DNA from: Panax quinquefolius
Lineage: Eukaryota > Streptophyta > Magnoliopsida > Apiales > Araliaceae
Reading direction: 5' to 3'
Length of the DNA: 64,000 nt
Assembly (NCBI GenBank): GCA_020205615.1
Contig: CM035167.1
Span: forward strand, 138,088,568 to 138,152,567
Below the pieces are notes generated by a model. The model was not told the DNA's origin and did not search any database. It worked only from the letters and a program-made list of their open reading frames with translations. Shown here in pieces: positions 1 through 12,167 of this stretch (its first letter is position 1; every line of letters starts with the position of its first letter). A program made the position numbers and the translations under genes.

Positions 1-125
1 CGAATGATCTAAAAACGAACCGGGTATAACGACGAATTTTTCCGTCGTTATAGCATATGAAGCCGACGACATAGCTATAGCGACGATTCGAACCGTCGCT
101 ATATCTCAAAAAACTGTCGTTATAG
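1..125. repeat. GACGG-rich palindromic repeat, CACTA-like subterminal sequence
   Basis: The stretch alternates short motifs of the type CGACGAATTTTTCCGTCG and GCGACGATTCGAACCGTCGC, so it can fold into several small hairpins. The same kind of sequence recurs at 34351-34428 inside peroxidase intron 3. GACGGA/TCCGTC palindromes of this kind are common near the ends of plant CACTA-like elements. No CACTA terminus or flanking duplication is visible here, and the element continues off the left edge, so the class is inferred. Confidence 0.5.
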
Positions 126-180
126 TCAATTCGTTTTTTATTCCCTCCCTATAATTCGCTGGAGAGCCGAACCGTATATA

Positions 181-780
181 ATTAATGAATAGACCAACAG
201 CTATATAATATTGTTAGCATAAAATGCTCAAACCTTGTAAATGATCCCAACGGATAGTTTTCCAAAAAAAATTTTCGAAGATTTTGAATTTTAAAATAAA
301 ACAATTTGAAAAAGTTTAATCGAAGGGAAAGATATCAACAATTAGATATGATTTGGCTGATAGAGTCCCAAACAAATCAGATATATTTGGCTTATTTTGT
401 TTCCTTAAATTCAGTATTTCAATTCATATCAAGTTTTAATAAAAATATATTTTGCACCGATTAATAAATAGTGCATTGTAATTAAAATGTTTGGGCTAAA
501 AAATCATACATATTTTTCTAAGAGATTTCTTAAGGATCTAATCCAGTAGAACAATATAACTTGAACTTATGTTGGTCTTCCACAAAATCTCTTCATCATA
601 TATGAATAATTCTAAAACGTTGTGGTATTTTTTTCACAATATTTTTTAACAAAACATTATAAATATATATAAAAAAAACGTTATCTAGTTAAAAAACAAT
701 GACCAAAAAACGCGCTCAAGCTAAAACTTAAAATTAAAAAAAACGTGACTCGGTGACTGGGAGTGCATCCTCGAGGGTTC
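181..780. other. AT-rich sequence without recognisable gene
   Basis: AT-rich, with many stop codons in all frames and short A and T runs. I see no terminal repeat, exon or conserved motif. It may be internal filler of the leftward Helitron whose 5' end is at 4173. Confidence 0.4.
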
Positions 781-1080
781 CAAGTAGCGAAAGTTAGAGA
801 GAGAGGCTCCTCATTCTGCTGATTTTATGGGTTTTGACAGTTGAAATCCTTGGGGCTTCGGATTTGGAGGTCTCGGATCTTGATGATTCTACTGGCTTTA
901 GGGGTTTTGACAGTTGAAATCTGGTCTTTGGAAGCTGGTTTTGCTTCAGATCTGATTAATGTGTGCTCCACCGACCGACTGTCACAAAATGCGTTTTGCC
1001 CATCGTTTTCTCTCTCGTCTTTTCTCTCTTCTTCTTCTTCTTCATCGGTTACTCTTTGATTTTGCAGCAACCCTTGTACC
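781..1080 (+). other. Unassigned leader-like fragment
   Basis: A higher-GC segment with GA-rich and CT-rich runs and an internal direct repeat (GGTTTTGACAGTTGAAATC, at about 831 and 902). It resembles a plant 5' leader or first exon captured in front of the TPLATE-type exon. Small open frames exist on both strands but have low complexity and I do not recognise them. Confidence 0.3.
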
Positions 1081-1155
1081 GCTGCTTAAGATCTTTTGTA
1101 AGGGAATTTTAAATTAATTGCTAATCTTTTGTATATTTTTTTGTAAAGATTCCAG

Positions 1156-1299
1156 TTGCTGACCATCAGATTTCAGGTATTAAATTTGACTGAAATCGAA
1201 CTTAACCGGGTGGATATTAGAGTAGGGCTATCTGGTCCGTTGGTTTTCATGGATGGATCTCCTCAAGCTGTTCGGCAGTTGCGTAATCTCAATTCACAG
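1156..1299 (+). pseudogene. TPLATE exon fragment
   Basis: The translation contains LNLTEIELNRVDIRVGLSG and then FMDGSPQAVRQLRNL, which I recognise from the C-terminal part of plant TPLATE, a large adaptin-like subunit of the endocytic TPLATE complex. Only about 48 of its more than 1100 residues are here. The right edge fits a splice donor (CAG|GTCATT at 1299/1300). The next exon-like block (1499) is not TPLATE, so the piece has been moved next to foreign DNA. It lies in a cluster of unrelated exon fragments, as expected for transposon capture. The identity is from memory of the family and is fairly secure; function is not expected. Confidence 0.75.
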
Positions 1300-1498
1300 G
1301 TCATTCTGAAAATCACTTATGCTATCAATTCAAATTTGTGTCCATGCATCTCTGTTTTATTATTATCCGGATTGTTAACTTTAATATGATATGGTGTTTA
1401 ATCTCTCCATATATGATATGTATATGTATCAAATTTGGTGTTTAATTTAATTTATTAGTATGGCCTTTCTCTAACAATTTCTGATCTCTGCCTTTCAG

Positions 1499-1543
1499 GG
1501 GATGTCATGTGGGGGATGTGTAGCGAGTGTGAAGAGAAAACAG
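1499..1543 (+). pseudogene. Heavy-metal-associated (HMA) domain exon fragment
   Basis: After a good acceptor (CCTTTCAG ending at 1498) the frame reads GMSCGGCVASVKR. The CxxC signature fits the metal-binding loop of HMA domains and most resembles the N-terminal domain of chloroplast copper ATPases (PAA1/HMA6 type). Only this motif survives; the following bases diverge. It sits 200 bases after the TPLATE-type exon on the same strand, so the two could be spliced into one chimeric transcript. Such a short match may mislead, so the call is tentative. Confidence 0.5.
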
Positions 1544-1571
1544 AGATGCATGGACACAAATTTGAATTGAT

Positions 1572-1650
1572 AGCATAAGTGATTGTCGACGTCCAGTTAC
1601 CAACTCTAGAAGCATGATCCCAAAAGAGAAAACATCAGACTTGAACGAAT
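1572..1650 (-). pseudogene. Receptor-like kinase fragment
   Basis: The minus strand reads FKSDVFSFGIMLLELVTGRR, matching protein kinase subdomain IX of plant receptor-like kinases, where the Asp after KS is a conserved structural residue. Upstream bases (1650-1690) may be decayed remains of the preceding YMAPEF-type segment. No other kinase subdomain is nearby. It is opposite in strand to the TPLATE and HMA pieces next to it, so this is an assembled patchwork and not one decayed gene. Confidence 0.65.
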
Positions 1651-1690
1651 ACGGAATGAATTTAGTTGCCATATATTCAAATATATGATC

Positions 1691-2636
1691 CTAGATTTAG
1701 TGGAATTAGGGGAATGAATTTAGGTTTTTTACAACCTAGTTGGGCAAGGGTAATAAGGAGAATTAATTAGGATAGAAAAAAACATGAACTATTTACCACT
1801 GCTTGATTAATCGATAAGATTTCATCAATAAGCAAAAGATCGCAGCAAAAACCAAAACACGAAATACAGCAGATCTATAGCAGTAATGATCCAATAACTT
1901 CACAAAAACCATAATTAGATCAAAACAGATAAATTTCAAAAGGAAAACTTAATTAAAAATCGGTACTCAATCCGAACATCTCTTCAACTAAATTCGTGAC
2001 TATATTAATTCAATTATCTTAGCAGTATGAGAGATGAAATACAAAAAAAAAATTGGCCCTTTCTTACTCTATTTGTATCCCGTTTCGTCATTTTGTTGAT
2101 GAATTTCCAAAGCAAATCGCTAATTTTTTTACGTCTCTCTGGTCTATGCTGATAATATAAATGTAGTGCTTACAGATCGATACTAATAGTAAGCTAAAAT
2201 AGCAAAATTGAACAACATATGAATTATTCTCTATCAAAATGGCAAATCAATTCAGCTGTATAAATGAGGCAATCTATGCTGGTAGACAAAAATGTTCAAG
2301 TTTATAAAGACAGAGCCTAACACCAAATAACCACTCATTACAATAAAAAAATTAAATTTGGCAGCATTAAACATTGGAGTTCCAATTGAGTCAATGATAT
2401 TATCATACCTTGCAAGTGATAAATTCTAGAGAGCGATACTTTTCATTCTCAATTTATATGTTGTTGCATCATACTAAAATTATGGTGGTGAACTTGAGGA
2501 CATTATGTTTTCTTATACTAATATCAATGGAAAAATTACTAATCGTGATTATTTTTCTTTATTTTTTTTGATAAATGAAACTTTGTGGAATAGAGTATTT
2601 TAAAGTAAGATAAGAATCTAAAGAATATAGAATTAC
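1691..2636. other. AT-rich interval with a diverged Helitron subterminal copy
   Basis: Positions 1703-1780 resemble the conserved segment next to the Helitron 5' ends (a GGGGAATGAATTTAGG block followed by AATTAATTAG). This suggests an older, truncated element end inside the left Helitron. The rest, to about 2550, is AT-rich without a recognisable exon. Confidence 0.4.
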
Positions 2637-3700
2637 CTGATCATTTTTAGACCATTTTCTGTTATCATCCTTGTACTGCTGCAGCCATGAGGGCAAACTT
2701 GAGCTGGTGGAAGTAGTGGCAGACTCATTTTTATTAGTTGTGCTTGCTATGCTTTGAGCTTCTCTTGTGAAATTCTTGGAACATTCTGCATAGCAAGTGA
2801 GGTTATTCTCAATTCCAATTGTAATAGGCACTTTTCCTGATGCCTTTCTCCACGTATCTTGAAAATCACTGGAAAAAATTTAAGATAAAAAAGAATTAAG
2901 AGTTATTACTTGATTGCTAATGTAAGAACATAAAGTTTTATAGGAGGCTAAATGCTACGTTTTATAAAATGATAGATGGGATATGACCATTTGTTCTAAT
3001 TTAGCACAATTTTAGACTATTTTATCCCTCGATTAATCTGTTATTTAATCACATGTTCTATTTATTATCATTTATAAGGTCTTAGAGATGCACAAACTTA
3101 GTCTATGAGATTAAATAACGAAATAGTCCGTAGCGGTAATAATGTAGTCTAAATAGTCATATCTCACTCATCACTTCTGCAAACAAACATTGAAAAAATA
3201 AATTTGAGTTTACCTCTCTAGGTTGAGACTTAGTCCCAAACTATCAGCAGGAATTGTCAGTGGATGAAGATCCCAAAGAGTTTCCAGAGAAGGATGACCT
3301 ATTTGGCATCTCATATATGTGTGGAAAGTGGCTATGCCCATCAGCCAGAACTTCCCACTCTCCCCAAATCCACTCAACAATCTACCAAGCTCCATGATCA
3401 TGTGTTCCAAAGGACTATAATAGTTACTCCTTTGGTCACAATAACTTGACCAAAACTTTGAAACCCATTTGAGATCACCTAAATACAAGATAACCCCTTT
3501 ACCAACATAGCTTCTAAGAAAGCACCTAAGCTCCCCAACCTTGTTTTGAACCTCTTCCCTAGAAAGATGTCTTAAAGAGTAAAGAGGAAGACTTACAAAC
3601 TGCATAAACTTCAAATTCCCATAAGTATCTTCACTCTCAAAGTTATTCGCCCAATTTCTTCCAGTGAACCCACGCTCTCTCAATTCTCGACTCTCCACTC
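2637..3700 (-). pseudogene. SMXL4/5-type (SMAX1-LIKE) protein gene fragment
   Basis: Two exons are visible. Exon A (about 3700-3214) includes GKFWLMGIATFHTYMRCQ and HPSLETLWDLHPLTIPA. Exon B (2868-2637) includes CYAECSKNF and SSSLPSWLQQYKDD. They join in frame through a donor AG|GTAAAC (3214/3213) and an acceptor TTCCAG (2869), giving a Ser codon across the junction. Both blocks are typical of the middle part of SMXL/D53 family proteins (ClpB-like repressors), closest to the SMXL3/4/5 group. The N-terminal double Clp-N region and the C-terminal EAR-containing part are missing. The fragment has no ATG at its left boundary and lies just inside a Helitron 5' end, so it is probably captured, with reading frame and splicing preserved over about 240 residues. 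Confidence 0.8.
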
Positions 3701-3997
3701 AGGCACCCATTTGGAATTGGACAACCCAAAAAGAATTTTGCTATTTTTATAGTTATCGGGCAAAAATTGGGGGTTTATCGAACAAAGATGGTCGCCGTCG
3801 TTGAGGTTTTCTGAGAGAGTAACGGTTTGAGTAATAGTTTGAGCCATGAAAAATGGGTTGTCGTTGATTGGTGAGACGGATGGATTTTTGTGTTTGAGGA
3901 AGAGAGAAAGTGTTGAATCTCATGAAGGGGAGGAGGCGATGGGAACGGCAACGCGGCCATCGCCGCCGCCAGTACTAAAAATTTAACATCGCATGAA
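3701..3997 (-). other. GC-richer unassigned segment beside the SMXL piece
   Basis: The minus strand has a 61-codon frame (3960-3775) rich in Ser, Pro and Leu that starts with an ATG near CATCGCCGCCGCC on the plus strand. It could be an upstream exon of the SMXL-like fragment or another captured piece. I do not recognise it. Confidence 0.3.
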
Positions 3998-4173
3998 TTT
4001 AAGGGAATTAGGGGAATGAATTTAGATTTTTTACAGACTCGTATATTAGGTTAGATGGGCATTTGTGTAAAAGGTAATTAGGAGTATTAATTAGAATGGA
4101 CATGTATTGATTTTTTAGAATGATATATGTTAATTTATTGTGTTATGTAATGTGTTTTAGTATATATGATAGA
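3998..4173 (-). mobile_element. Helitron 5' end (leftward element, copy 1)
   Basis: On the minus strand the sequence begins A|TCTATCATATATACTAAA, the form of a plant Helitron 5' terminus (TC start after a host A). The following block of about 170 bases is shared with 8265-8435 and 29645-29812, and all three copies end at the same kind of TCTA boundary. The element runs leftward and would contain the SMXL, kinase, HMA and TPLATE fragments. I could not find its 3' CTRR end. Confidence 0.65.
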
Positions 4174-4325
4174 TTCTAGTGATCCTAATATTGCACACAG
4201 TTATGTGCACAACAACATATGATTCGTATTTTGATAGAACCAAAAGAAAAACAAAGTAATGGTACTCATTTTTGGTGCAAGAAATAGGAGGTAGGTAAGG
4301 TATCTCTTTCAGGAACAAAACACTA

Positions 4326-4445
<120 letters not shown>

Positions 4446-4544
4446 TCATACAATCTCATTAAATCTCTTACCTATAAAGATTAAAAGATTTTCAGCTAGT
4501 GTAACTGAAGAGGTCAATGTTGATCATGTCCCTAAACTAATTAT

Positions 4545-6240
4545 TTCAATAACTGAGCTACAACATGATACCCTCTAGTCTGGCAAGAGTTTTGTCCAGG
4601 CTGCTTGCATAATTAATGGCAGATGGAAGATCCGTTAGTGATGTGTAGGTGACACTGCAGCCTTAAGTTTGTCCCACAAATCAGTACAAGTTCTCTTCAT
4701 CACATTCACGAATACCACAATGGACATTGTATCCGACGTACATATAAAGTTTGTAATCAAATACATGCCCATCTTACCAAAACCTTTGATTGAAGATTGC
4801 ATAACAGTTAACACAACTTGGGTTGTCCAGACCCAAACATTTTGCCATAAATTTATTTTTATATAAACTTCTTATTTACTTGCCAAAAGACTACATGCAC
4901 TGAATAAGATATTGGACGATAGGAGATTTTTCTGAAGCATGTTCCTTTATTCTTTAGACAGATTTTCTAAGGACGAATCACAATGCAGGGAATACGAACA
5001 TGCAGAACTATATAAAGAAAATAAAGAATATCATAAAATCGGTGGGATTGACGTGAAATCCCCCCACAGGTGGAGTCAGCACAGATGACCATATGTGTTG
5101 CTTGTTGAGGTTTTTAAGGAATAGAGCCACCCTGAACTTATTAAATTTGGGATATCTAAGAGGGTAGGCTGATTTGGTGGCATTGCCTGGCTTGTTTAGC
5201 AGCTTGGCATGATCAAGTCAGAGGGATTGAAGGGAGGTGGTAGGCAGTTTATGAACGAAAAGGATTCACGAATGACTATCCAGCTAAATGCAAAAGAAAT
5301 CAGAATATTCCAAACATAAAAGAACTGTTGGGCCACCAGTTGCAATGAAATTTAGTTTATATCTGAAAGGAAGGAAATCAAGCATAGATTACCCAGCTAA
5401 ACAGAGTATCATCAGGCCTTATAGTCTCTTTGTGCTGCGAAATCTCTAAACCCCTAGGAAACATTTTTTCATGACATTTATATAGACAACCCCCACACAG
5501 TAAATTTCTAGTAGGCAATAAGTATTTTATATCTTTACTGCACCAAAACAATCAGTATAAGCCCTGAGAAATTCTTTATTACAGTAGAGCATAAGTAGGA
5601 CTAACTAATCTAATACTCAATTTAAATTCATTAATTATTATTTTTTAGATGAGTAACAATACCTTGAAATCATTTATAGTTGGTTTTATATCCATCATCG
5701 TATCAAAATAATCAATATAATCCCTTAGCACTTGTTTATCGGCGCATCAGTAGGACTAACTAAGCAAATACTCAATTAGTTATACTCTTTTTTTCTTATT
5801 CAGATGAGTAACTGTATCTTTAACCACTTGGGTAGGGTCCGCTACCATGTATACATATAGAGTCAAAGGAATTCCTACACGGATCTTTTGCTATTTTTTT
5901 CTCATACACCATTAGGGTATAAGGTTGAAACAAAATTCTGATACAAGGTATCTTCTAGAAAGGTACAACTTAAGCATATGTTAAAAAAATGTTATTTTTT
6001 CCCTAATGAGGGGACTTTATACCCCTTGACACAAATAAATAAGGAACAAACGAAGCTCGCTTGCTAAGTGCTATGATTTCATATCAATTGCGAAAATTTA
6101 AGATTTACCTTAATTCTCTATGTGAATCCATTTGCTGAGGTGCACAGCTTTGAAGGTACTTGACCACTTAATTATGATAATATTAGAACAATGCCTGATA
6201 GTGCCTTGGGCAACTCCTTCTATGGAGATTCAAGTAACAA
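4545..6240. other. Insertion or duplication inside the CDPK fragment
   Basis: The sequence around the third CDPK exon (4424-4548) recurs in shortened form at 6253-6362, so the 1.7 kb between is bounded by a direct duplication. Inside, about 100 bases around 5560-5665 recur diverged at 5720-5820. No coding domain is seen. Confidence 0.45.
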
Positions 6241-7167
6241 ATGTCACCATGTAGTAAGGACTTCCTACAATTTCATTAAATCTCTGTAAAGATTAAAAGA
6301 TTTTCAGCTAGTGTAATTGAAGAAGTCACTCTTGATCATGTCCCTAAACTAATTATTTCAATGCTATAGCCATCTAAAGCTTACCAAGTTTAAAGAACAC
6401 TGACAATCCAAAATCAATAGTTTTCAAGGATGTTGTTTCCTTCTTGTTTGCAAACAAAAAGTTCAAAGGTTTAAGATCCCTATGCATAACCCCATGCTTG
6501 TGGCACATCTGCAATATAAAAAAGACAATAATTTATTTAGAATTGCTTAAATCGATAACTTGAATAAAAATATGAGAAGCGCAATAACAAAATTATGGCA
6601 GATTTGAACATTACAAATAATACAAGTTGCACAGTTTGGCTCCTTATGTGTTACTTGGGACCAAAAATATGGTAAAAGGAATAACCATCTTCACTGATAA
6701 GAATTTACAGCACAGACCAGAGAATAAGTGGCATATTCAATGGCAGATGAAGTGCCTTGTAAACAGACTACCATAACCAATAATAATCTGCAATTAAGAA
6801 AAGGATACGAAATATTCTAAAACCTAGAGGCCTCTAAAAATCATTTGGAAAGAAGATTTTAAAGAGAGAATATTAAAAAAACAAACACAAATGGAAAGCA
6901 AAAGATTTTAATTCACAAGACTCAAATTTTGACAGGTCCAACAACTAACTGGAGATAAGTCACCTAATATAAGATAGGTCTATTAACCAAGATTTATTAT
7001 CAAGAAATGTTTTCTCAAAACTCTTCAAAAGAGTTAAGGGAACCAGAGTTTCAAGGGAGTAAGCTAAGTCGACTTGTTGAAGTCCTTGCCACACATGCCT
7101 AAAAGTAGGGAAAATAGTTTGAGATGGAGGGAGTATTTGTTGAAGTTTAAATGAAAGAATTACTTAC

Positions 7168-7262
7168 TTTTCTTTGCCATCAGTATTTATCATAACAACA
7201 CCATTAACAACAGGAGACTTCCTTGCCTCGGCATGTGCATATTCAGGACCAACAGTATAAAC
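7168..7262 (-). pseudogene. VIH1/VIH2 (PPIP5K-type) exon fragment
   Basis: This single exon has an acceptor (ATTGTAG) and a donor (GTAAGT). Its frame, [18 protein letters not shown], continues with [13 protein letters not shown] recognise this block from the ATP-grasp kinase domain of plant VIH diphosphoinositol-pentakisphosphate kinases, which make inositol pyrophosphates. It lies between two CDPK exons on the same strand, so a spliced transcript could join the two kinases. About 31 of roughly 1050 residues remain. The C-terminal Lys-rich change and isolation indicate a captured, non-functional piece. Confidence 0.75.
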
Positions 7263-8264
7263 CTACAATAACATGACAGTAAGTTCAAACAGCTCTTCCT
7301 GAAAGTCAAATGTAAAAAAATGTCTTGTAAAATAGGTGAAACTTTACCGGGGGAAAAGATATCAGATGCCCATTTATAAAAATACAAAAGACCAGAGCAG
7401 ATATAAGAAACAGAAGCAACAAAATCTTTATGATTGATGCCACTTGTTTTATTATTGTCAATACATTCACATTCCCATAATCCTAAAGTATGATTGTAAA
7501 ACATCATATTATAAAAGAGACCTTACATAATAAATGGGAGGATGAAAAACCCTCCAAAGCTAGAAAAGAGAAAAACACTAAGCCCTTGGAAGAGGACTGG
7601 AGGTCTGAACATGATACCAAAAGCACCCATCACTGAAGACCACGAAATTGACTTCATCTCAAAGAAGATGAGAACCTGAGAGGACAACTACATCATCAAT
7701 ATCCACGAAATGTACTTCAAATGTGCACAATTAAAACAATCTCAAAACTCTTTTCAAAACATGAATTTATATTTATACACTACTATACTCACTAACAAAA
7801 TGATAACTTTATTCAACAAAATTATAAATTTGGTAAGCTATAAGCAGATCAAAGCACAACTACATCATCAATATCCAAGAAAGACAAAATAAATTCACCT
7901 GAATAATTTTGACAATTGTGTGCGTCACATCCGCAGCAGCCCTTTCAGTATAATGCCCTCTAGCAACAATCCGATCAAACAACTCCCCACATCATGATAC
8001 AATAAATCTATTGGGTATGTCTCTTCTTCGTCGTGGTGTGCTCTGGTTCTTATTCGCGCCGTGGTCTGCTTCTTATTATGGTCTGTCTCTTCTAATTATT
8101 TTTCGCCGTGGCGTGCTTCTTTGCCATGGTGTGCTTACAGATCGAATGGTCAACGTGGTCTGCTTCTTCTTTGGGTCCAATACAGGATGTTTATCTTTGG
8201 GGCTAAGTCTTCTTCTTTGTTTGAAAGAGTTTGAAGGAATACGGAATGATACTAGATTTGTGCG
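7263..8264. other. Remaining Helitron interior
   Basis: Apart from the first CDPK exon (7991-7899) this stretch has no recognised exon. Positions 8015-8160 hold an imperfect tandem repeat of a CGTGGTGTGCTTCTT-like unit that opens a short plus-strand frame (8011-8301) of Leu, Trp and Cys-rich sequence. It is probably not a gene. Confidence 0.35.
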
Positions 8265-8436
8265 AATTTCGGAAATGAATTTAGGCGAATTTTGGAAATG
8301 AATCTCATATGTTATGTTAGACGGGTATTTGTGTAAAGGATAATTAGCAGCATTAATTAAGATGAATGTGTTAATTTTTTAAAATGACATATGTCAACTT
8401 ATTGTGTTATGTACTGTGATTTAGTATATATTAGAT

Positions 8437-8732
8437 ACAAACCCGCCCGTGTTTAATTTTTAAATAATAAATGTGTACGTACAATTAATAAATTAAAATA
8501 TAATAAAAAAAAATGGTAAATTGTTGTGCTACGATCAAATTTTATACAGAAAAACAAATGAATATACATTGTAGGGGATAGTGGTGAAAGTTTACCGATT
8601 TGTGTATTACACTATAAGTATGTGACGATTGCCGGTTTGCGCATTACACGTATGTGACTATTGCTTCTGAATGTGAAAAGAGATTGTTCCCACAAAAATA
8701 GTACACCAATTCAGAAGCTAAAATTTAAAGTG
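8437..8732. other. AT-rich spacer
   Basis: It begins with AAACCCGCCCGTG right after the Helitron end, a motif often seen at the start of other plant Helitron or MITE families. It then holds a weak duplication (TTTGTGTATTACAC and TTTGCGCATTACACG, 8597-8655). No gene is seen. Confidence 0.3.
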
Positions 8733-8853
8733 AAGATCATGCTTCAAAGAATCTAAGAAGATGTATCAACCAACATCATGATGGTATGACCATGCCTTTC
8801 GTAGTAAGATAAAATAACATGAGTTAGATCATGTAGTTCTACACATAACATAT
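8733..8853. repeat. Dispersed repeat D, left part, interrupted by the MULE
   Basis: Nearly identical over about 120 bases to 20492-20613. Its continuation resumes at 14649 on the other side of the MULE. The last nine bases, ATAACATAT (8845-8853), are the MULE target duplication. Confidence 0.8.
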
Positions 8854-8950
8854 GGGATAAATACATTTTTTAGACTGCATCTTTAATTCGACTTATGTTT
8901 GATTAGTGCAAAGTGAAAAAACTTACAAAATGGTTATTCAGACTCGAAAT
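8854..8950 (+). repeat. MULE left terminal inverted repeat
   Basis: It matches the complement of 14552-14648 in blocks: the 17-base terminus, CGACTTA, AAAGTGAAAAAA, TTACAAAATGGTTATT and ACTCGAAA. Differences between the arms are numerous, so the insertion is not very recent or the arms diverged earlier. Confidence 0.85.
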
Positions 8951-9576
8951 TATTCAGATCTGGTGCTCAGACTTTTACAATTTTGAAATAATCGTTAAAA
9001 TTGACTAACGTAGTAGATGGAAAATTCTGATGTGGCTTCCTCAACTGACGTGGATAATAATATGTATATGGCCTTAGACACATCAGTATTGAGGGAATAA
9101 TACTTCTCACGTGACATAAGGGTTAGGGAGAAAGATTAAACGCGAGAGACAATACAGAGAGAGAAGAGCTTCGAAGTCGATCTCATCCAGAGATTCGTAG
9201 ATTCAAGCCTTACAAATGATTCAAATTTGATTTATATATCCCCAAATTTGTTCGACAACAAAAAGTTAGCACTCAAACCCTTATTTTTGATTCCGTGTGT
9301 TCCATTTTAAGTAAGCACCCAAACCCTTATTTCGAGTGTTAAAAGATTTGTTCCGTGCCCTAGATTTTGAACTTAATCTTTGTTTATGCTTACTTTATGT
9401 GGTTAATGCCCACCTTGTTGGATGTTTGTGGTCGTTTTTCCCAAAATTTGTTCTCTTGGTGTTGAATTAATGATATGTGTTGAATCTACAAATAAGAACA
9501 CCTCTTGTGCTCTTGTGCTCTGTATCACTGTTCATTGCTTAGTCTATGTTATTTTTTGTTTTTTTTACAATGACAT

Positions 9577-12167
9577 ATGATTTCATTAATTGTGCACTAT
9601 GGTGGAGAGTTTGTCACTGAGCCCACAGAACACTATGTAGGAGGGTTGAAAAAGGTTGTCCCTAGTGATCCTGATTTCTTGTGCACTACACGTATAAATG
9701 AACAAATGGCTCATATGTTAAGGTACCATACTACTGCTACGGTTTTCTTTAAATATGGTGAATGGTTTAGATTAATTCATGATGATGATTCGATTAGAGA
9801 TTTAATTAAAGCTTCAAAAGATATGATTGTAGAAGTTTTGTGGATCATAAACTCGACGAGGATCACCACGATTATCTCAAGAACCTCGATCTACTTAGTA
9901 AGCTCAAGAAAATGAAAATGAGGAGAACAATGGGGTGAATCCTGAGGGGAACAATGTTGTGGATGGTGACTTCACTAGTGATGAAAGTTCTGAGGACTCT
10001 GATGCTGACTTGACTGGTGATGATGGACAATTAAGCAGTGATGAAGAGTACCAAAATGCAAGATCAAAATTTAAGGACTATACTAAACAAATGAAAGAGG
10101 TTGGAGATCCCGATGATCTTTGGTGGTATTGAGTTGCAAGAGGTGGGAGAAAAGGAGGCTGAAAATGAGACTAATGTACAGACAAGTACACAGGAAGATG
10201 AAACTTATCTACACTCAGGTACACAGGACAATGTTCAGCAACAACAGACTGCAAATTCTGATGATGATGGAAGAGATACAGATGATACTGATAAGGAGTG
10301 GTCACCTAGTGAATATGAAGATTCAGATTAGTTGAGGTCTATGGATGAAGAGAGTGAAGATGCTGAAGAAGTAGATCAACCAGATAGGCTAAGTAGGAAA
10401 AAGAATGTGGAAAGAGTAATGATAACATTTGACCCCCTGACCAAGAGGAAAGATATTGACTTCTGTGTTGGAATGATGTTTATATAGTGGACCTCGTGAA
10501 TTCAGAGAGGCTATTAGAGGATATTGTTTGGGAAAAGGAAAAGATGTAAGGTACCTTAGAAATTGGGAAAAGTTTCATTTCAGTGTAAAAACCCAAAATG
10601 TCATTGGAAGTTGTTTGTAAGCGTAATGGATGGCTCCTCCGAGACACCGCAGTTAAGACATACCGTAAAAAAACATACTTGTAGCAGGGCTTTCAAAAAA
10701 ATGTGGAAGGATCGGTCAAATTCATGGTTGAAGTTTTATGGCAAATGTAATTAGAAAAAATCCTCGATGGAAGTTAAAAGACATGCAAGATGAGATCAAG
10801 AGGAAGTTTCATTGACATTACTCTTTGCAATCTGTTTCTAGGATTAGAAGCGGGGCTTTAAGCAATGTATGGGATTTACTAGTGGAACACTATGAAAAAT
10901 TTGGGATTATGCCATCGAATTGATCAAGTCCAACAAGAACAATACAATTGATGTTCTTCCACACGTAGCAATCCTACTGATCATCTTTACTTGCAGAGGT
11001 TCTATGTATGTCTTCATGCTTTGAAAAAGGGTTGGCTTGAGGGATGTAGACCCATAATGGCCTAGATGGATGTTTCCTTAAGACCGCTTGTTGGGGACAA
11101 CCGATCTCGGTAGTGGGTAGAGATGGGAACAATCAAATGTATTCTATTGCATGGGCTATTGTGGAGACCGAAAACACCGATAGTTGGAGATGGTTTCTAA
11201 AATTGTTGGTCAAGACACGGAGGGAGGTGATGGGTGCGGGTGGATAAAGTGGTCGTGATGATCAACAAAAGGGTTGAAAGTTGCTATCGATGAACTTCTT
11301 CCTTTTCTTTGAACATAGGAATTGTTCAAGACACGATACGCAAATTCGGAAAAAAGTTCTCATCCTTAGCATTAAGGAAGGCTTTTTAGCAAAGATTAAT
11401 GTCACATATGAAGCCGAGTTCAAGAGAAACATGAAAGAGGTGAATAGCCTCAACAAGGATGCACATGATAAACTTCAAGAACTAAATCCTAAGGTATGGA
11501 GCAAGGCTTTTTTAAGATCAGATGCAAATCGGATGTGGTGGAGAATAACATATCAGAATGCTTTAACGCTTGGATTGTGAAAGCAAGATGGATGAATTGT
11601 ATTGATATGTTAGAAGAAATAAGGAGCCAAGTTATGATTAGGCTCCACATTAAAAGGGATGCAATGAAGAAGTCAGGTGATAGTATATGTCCTAGGATCA
11701 GAAAAAAGCTTGATAAAGCTATTGATGAGTCTGGGAATTGTTCAGCTACATGGGGTGGGGGGAATCAGTTTCAGGTTAAGATGAGAGGAGACACATATGT
11801 TGTTAACATTGACCAGAAGACATGCACTTGCAGAAAGTGGGATTTGACAGGGATTCCATGTGCTCATGCAATTTCAGCAATATATTTCAGGAAGGAAGAG
11901 CCTGAAACTTATCTTGCTCATTGGTACAAGAAGGAAACATACCTAAAAGCCTACAAACACATGTTAGAGGTTATAAGCAATTTTTGGGGTGAAACAAGTT
12001 TTCAGAAGATGTTACCTCCTCCAATATGCAATAAAGTCAAGGGAAGACCTAAGAACATGAGAAGGAAAGAAGGATGGGAGAATCCAAAAAATCCTACAAG
12101 GATAACAAGGAAGGGAAGGAAAATGCATTGCTCAAAATGTATGCAGGCGAGGCACAATAAGTGGTAA
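9577..12167 (+). pseudogene. MuDR-type MULE transposase, broken
   Basis: Blocks appear in the right order. (1) An N-terminal PB1-like segment (HYGGEFV...YVGGLKKV, 9577-9860). (2) A long acidic region (9935-10335). (3) The MuDR DNA-binding zinc finger (CKNPKCHWKLF...HTC, 10560-10690). (4) The core transposase domain, recognisable but full of stops, around 10770-11290 (GCRPIM, GNNQMYSIAWAIVETENT-like). (5) A SWIM zinc finger CTCRKWDLTGIPCAHA in an open frame (11496-12167) ending with a CxxC knuckle near RKMHCSKC. Frameshifts and in-frame stops separate the blocks, so no full protein can be made. It would bind the TIRs and catalyse cut-and-paste movement. Further short exon-like pieces may lie at 12300-12900. 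Confidence 0.9.
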